Part shown: in pieces, positions 60,411-64,000 of the stretch | How the letters are laid out: every line of letters starts with the position of its first letter | How positions within the stretch are numbered: the first letter of the stretch is position 1 | Source of the DNA: Parapristionchus giblindavisi | Lineage: Eukaryota > Nematoda > Chromadorea > Rhabditida > Diplogasteridae | Reading direction: 5' to 3' | NCBI GenBank assembly: GCA_943737045.1 | Contig: CALSFV010000250.1 | Location: forward strand, 160,001-224,000 | Length of the DNA stretch: 64,000 nt | Notes under the pieces: generated by a model | What the model was told of the DNA's origin: nothing | The model's database searches: none | What the model saw: the letters and a program-made list of their open reading frames with translations, nothing else | Translations under genes and position numbers: made by a program

Positions 60411-60769
60411 CCTGACATGATAAAGAAAGTGAAATTGAAATTGAAACTGTATCTAGCGATGCACTGTAGGTATATATTCACTACTCCAGTCAAGATAACT
60501 TGGCCGTGCAAACCTAGGAAAGTCATTTGGTCACAACTTGGCTAACTAGTTAATCATTCATTTTGCTTTAGTTTTCTGATTTTAGTCGTTTTCTGCTAAT
60601 TTCGAGAGAAATACAAATTATGACCTCTCTCCCTTATTTCTCTTCCTCTCTTTCTCTGTCTCCCTCTCCCTTTTTCTTTTCCATCTCCAATTCCCTCTTA
60701 TTAAACTTATATGTAAGTGTATTTATCAATAAAATATAATAATTATCTTATTATTATTCAATTATCACA

Positions 60770-63345
60770 TGTAAATTACATTATGTGAGTATTATGAGTG
60801 CAGGTCAAATATTCTGGACACGTGTCCATTTGTAATTCACATAAGCAAATCGCTTTGTGTGGATCACATAAAAGAGCTCGAAGTTGACTCTCCAACATTC
60901 AGTGTGCCAATTTTTCCACTGAATCTTTTCTGGGATATTTTTTTTGCTTTGTTATATTTTCCCTACGCAACTACACCGTTCCTTACGTTGAATGGTTTTC
61001 CATTCGGTTTCGTAAGTCGGAGTATGCGCCTAATTGTAAGGCAAATTTATCACAGTATTAGTGCCTCTTGAGGATCACTTTGAACTCCATTTCCTTTGTT
61101 GAAGTCTAATCACTCAGTGATTGTTGCATTTCCTGGACCTATTTTTGTCTGAAACGGTATACTATTCACTTATCGGATGCCAATCAAATGGGAAATTAAT
61201 CGAATGGGATGTTGTTGAGTCCAGTGCTTTCATCGTTTCGGAGGGTTTTGGTTTTAGTGCGCTCTCCCCAGGCAGCACTCCCTCACGGGGGAGGTATGCC
61301 TACGGGGAGAGGTACTAGCGCCATGAACTAAATATTCATGATTCTAACCCAACTTATTGTTATTGTTTTAGGCGGGTGATCATCGTATAGAAATGAAATG
61401 ATACCATATTTGTACATGAATAAATATTTGTCAAATCAATTTTGTTTCGTTGTCTCACATGTATAAGAGCCCGTTTGCATAAGAGTCGGACAGGCTCCGG
61501 TACAGCAAAAAAAACATTTTTGAGTACCTCTCGATATGTTAGAATAATGGGCAAACCCTCGTGGTATGCAAATTTTTTTTAGCTCGGTATGGAGCTCCAA
61601 AGATGGCCCTTTTTCAGAGTTTTTCGAATATAGCTGGAGATCCGTTGAAGGAAACAGAAAAGTCACAAGAGCAACCCTTGCTCAATTTGTATGAGGATCA
61701 TAATGATGATTAGGGTAATATAAAAAATACGTGTTAGTCGATAGATACAAATATTATTTTAATTCAACCAAAAATGTAAGAGCGGAGACGAATAGGGCGT
61801 GGGGATGCGGTCAAGATAGACTTGCAAAAAAATTGATGTGAGAAAAAACCTCCCGCAAAGCAAGTTATGATTTATTTTTTGTGGGGGTCGATTTAAAAAT
61901 TCGCGAGGTCTCCACCCAACAAATCCCGATGGGTTCGTTAACTCATCTATCACACATCTCGTCAGCAGCCTGTGTAGTGTAGTGGATAAGGTGCATTCAC
62001 TATTGGCTGTCATGGGTTCGATCCCCCTTGCGGAACTTTTCTTTTGCTGATTTTGTTGCAGTAGAAAGATTGACATGTTTTACTGTGATTAGGAAATCGG
62101 TAAATAGAACACACTTTATTTTATCCGCAAGTGTGAACTTTAACGATTCCCCTTGCGGCACTTTTTTTTCGCTGATTTTGTAGTCGTCAAGATCAAACGT
62201 TCAAGCTTGTTTGTCAGTGAAGATCACTGTCGATTTATTTTATTCTCTCTTTGATCCTTGCTGGCGCTCTCTTATATGCCGTTAAAAGGCCCTAAAGATT
62301 CCCATGCGACATAGGATGGAGCAGAATCCGGAGATGACGTCAACAAAATCGTCTTAGTTTCACTCATTTTGTTGTTAAAGTTCACACTAGCGGATAAAAT
62401 AAAGTGTGTTCTATTTACCAATTTCCTAATCACAGTAAAACATGTCAATCTTTCTACGGCAACAAAATCAGCAAAAGAAAAGTGCCGCACGGGGGATCGA
62501 ACCCATGACAGCCAATAGTGAATGCACCTTATCCACTACACTACACAGGCTGCTGACGGGATGTGTGATAGATGAGTTAACGAACCCATTGGGATTTGTT
62601 GTGTGGAGCCCTCGCGAATTTTCAAATCGACCCCACAAAAAATAAATCATAACTTGCTTTGCGGGAGGTTTTTTCTCACATCAATTTTTTTGCAAGTCTA
62701 TCTTGACCGCATCCACACGCCCTATTCGTCTCCGCTCTTACATTTTTGGTTGAATTAAAATAATATTTGTATCTATCGACTAACACGTATTTTTTATATT
62801 ACCCTAATCATCATTATGATCCTCATACAAATTGAGTAAGGGTTGCTCTTGTGACTTTTCTGTTTCCTTCAACGGATCTCCAGCTATAGTCGAAAAACTC
62901 TGAAAAAGGGCCATCTTTGGAGCTCCATATCGAGCTCAAAAAAAATTGCATACCACGAGGGTTTGCCCATTATTCTAACATATCGAGAGGTACTCAAAAA
63001 TGTTATTATCTCAAAAATTACTTTTTTTTGCTGTACGGGACCCTGTTGCTGATTGTCCGACTCTTACGCAAATGGGCTCATAAGCGATCTTGCATAGATT
63101 TGGACAGAAGTTGAAATGTTTAAAAAGTTTTTTTTTAAATATTTTTAAAAGATCACTTTCCAGAAGAATACGTTTTGTAGGATAGAAAAAAATGAAATGC
63201 ATATTTGTCTATCAGAATCATAAGTCGTCATGTTTTTTTCAAGATATCTACCACTGTTGGCATACAGATATGTCTCAAATAAAAACGGAGAAAAAAGTGC
63301 CAAAATACCTCCAAAAGCTGTGATATGCAAAGTACACGACCTGTG
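60770..63345 (+). repeat. Promoter-hairpin unit, copy E, split by a foldback element
   Basis: Upstream block at 60842, CATAAAAG (60867), TTTCCTGGACCTATTTTTGTC, donor-like TTTCGTAAGTCGG (61010), hairpin 61262-61330, acceptor-like TTATTGTTTTAG (61360), AATAAATATTTGTCA (61419). The unit resumes after the insertion at 63080 (ATAAGCGATCTTGCATAGAT) and runs to about 63345, parallel to copy D. Confidence 0.55.
61467..63079. mobile_element. 1.6 kb foldback element with a tRNA-like sequence in each arm
   Basis: Ends GAGCCCGTTTGCATAAGAGT / ACTCTTACGCAAATGGGCTC. ATAA precedes (61463-61466) and follows (63080-63083), a likely 4-bp target duplication that copy D lacks in doubled form. Arms of about 780 bp are almost identical. 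Each contains a tRNA-like stretch: 61970-62035 on + (GTGTAGTGTAGTGGATAAGG ... CATGGGTTCGATCCCCC) and its inverse at about 62485-62560. No protein-coding gene. Confidence 0.8.
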
Positions 63346-63546
63346 GCACAGTTCCAGTAAGTGTCGTGCGGAGGCACACTTAAAATGCCTCAATGGATCA
63401 CACCACTCTTTCCAGTGGGATCTATCCAAAATAAGTCGGATGACTAGTCTGACTTTCCCTCAAAGGCAAACCACGAATTAATTTGACAATGTCCGCCCTG
63501 GCCATGCTTTCTCGCCATTTTGTCTACGAGAAAGCGTGGCCAGAGC

Positions 63547-63879
63547 CACGGCGGCTCAATGATAGTAACTAAGAAGCTCTTGCCTCAGAAAGAAAGTATC
63601 GCAAACTGAGTGATGATAAGCAGTAAAACATCTAGGTTCTCCCAGCGCGAAAGTTGATTACGGTATATCTGGGCGCTCGCTTCTGACTAGACCTATCATC
63701 GAGTTTTACGATTGGCGAGACATGCCGAGATGGCTTAGTGGATAGAGCTTTTGTTTAGCCATCCGAACCTCGTAGGTTCGAATCCCGCCCAGTGCAAATC
63801 AACTTTGCCGATTTTTCGTAATGCAAGAGCCTTCAAGCCAAAGTTAAATGTAGGGATTTCTCTTCATTGAACCGCCGTG
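63547..63879 (+). mobile_element. CACGGCGG TIR element with a full tRNA-like core
   Basis: 333 bp, CACGGCGGCTCAATGA to TTGAACCGCCGTG. At about 63726-63800 it has GAGATGGCTTAGTGGATAGAG and, 35 bp on, CGTAGGTTCGAATCCCGCC, matching RNA polymerase III A and B boxes. The acceptor stem does not pair and the T-stem has a mismatch, so it is tRNA-derived rather than a working tRNA gene. Confidence 0.7.
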
Positions 63880-64000
63880 AGAGCGGGGAGAAAAATTAGC
63901 TCTGGGCCTTAGACAATTAGCCTTAGAAAGAAATCTTCCGAATGGACGAGGGTTAGCAGAGCGTGCCAACTTCAAGAAAATAAAGCAAGATATTCACACC

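Noticed and set aside
63726..63800. Candidate functional tRNA gene
   Set aside because: A and B boxes are good, but the acceptor stem cannot pair and the T-stem has a mismatch; it lies within a TIR element. Treated as tRNA-derived repeat.

Overview
The window is animal DNA, most plausibly from a nematode. Spliced genes have short exons ending in GTACGG/GTAAGT and beginning after TTTCAG-type acceptors. Introns are crowded with TACTGTAG/TACGGTAG and TTTGATC arrays and small inverted-repeat transposons. A retrotransposon primer-binding site is complementary to a proline tRNA with a GGCCGAA acceptor strand, which I recall from nematodes. The species cannot be named from the sequence.

Genes (all on the + strand): (1) 430-4670, the 3' half of a prolyl-tRNA synthetase (EPRS-type C-terminal domain). 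(2) 5344-22199, a complete 24-exon nicastrin gene (706 residues), the gamma-secretase subunit. (3) 24310-25944, COA6, a twin-cysteine cytochrome-oxidase assembly factor. (4) 26400-37385, a 15-exon protein-only mitochondrial RNase P (PRORP/MRPP3-like). (5) 38233-39082, a four-exon gene for an unrecognised 87-residue protein with a CxxCGHxC knuckle. Joined exon lengths are exact multiples of three for all five. COA6 and PRORP are both mitochondrial and lie 455 bp apart.

From about 39.3 kb to the end I see no convincing host gene. A family of about 0.7-1.2 kb units (near 39.9, 41.7, 54.5, 56.1 and 60.8 kb) shares a promoter-like block, a conserved GC-rich hairpin and an AATAAA, without a conserved reading frame. 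Into this landscape went an 11.6 kb LTR retrotransposon (42701-54283) with identical 381-bp LTRs, a primer-binding site, a polypurine tract and a CCHC gag-like protein, but no pol. It is itself interrupted by a truncated CR1/Jockey-like LINE, a 5.1 kb inverted-repeat element and a 0.6 kb MITE. A dead mariner lies at 57714-58984.

Other recurring structures are long foldback elements (11624-14180, 22849-24199, 26583-28080, 31670-33162, 49288-49895, 61467-63079), two of which carry tRNA-like sequences in both arms, a hAT MITE with an 8-bp target duplication (26981-28016), and at least four families of short TIR elements that inflate the introns of the four conserved genes.
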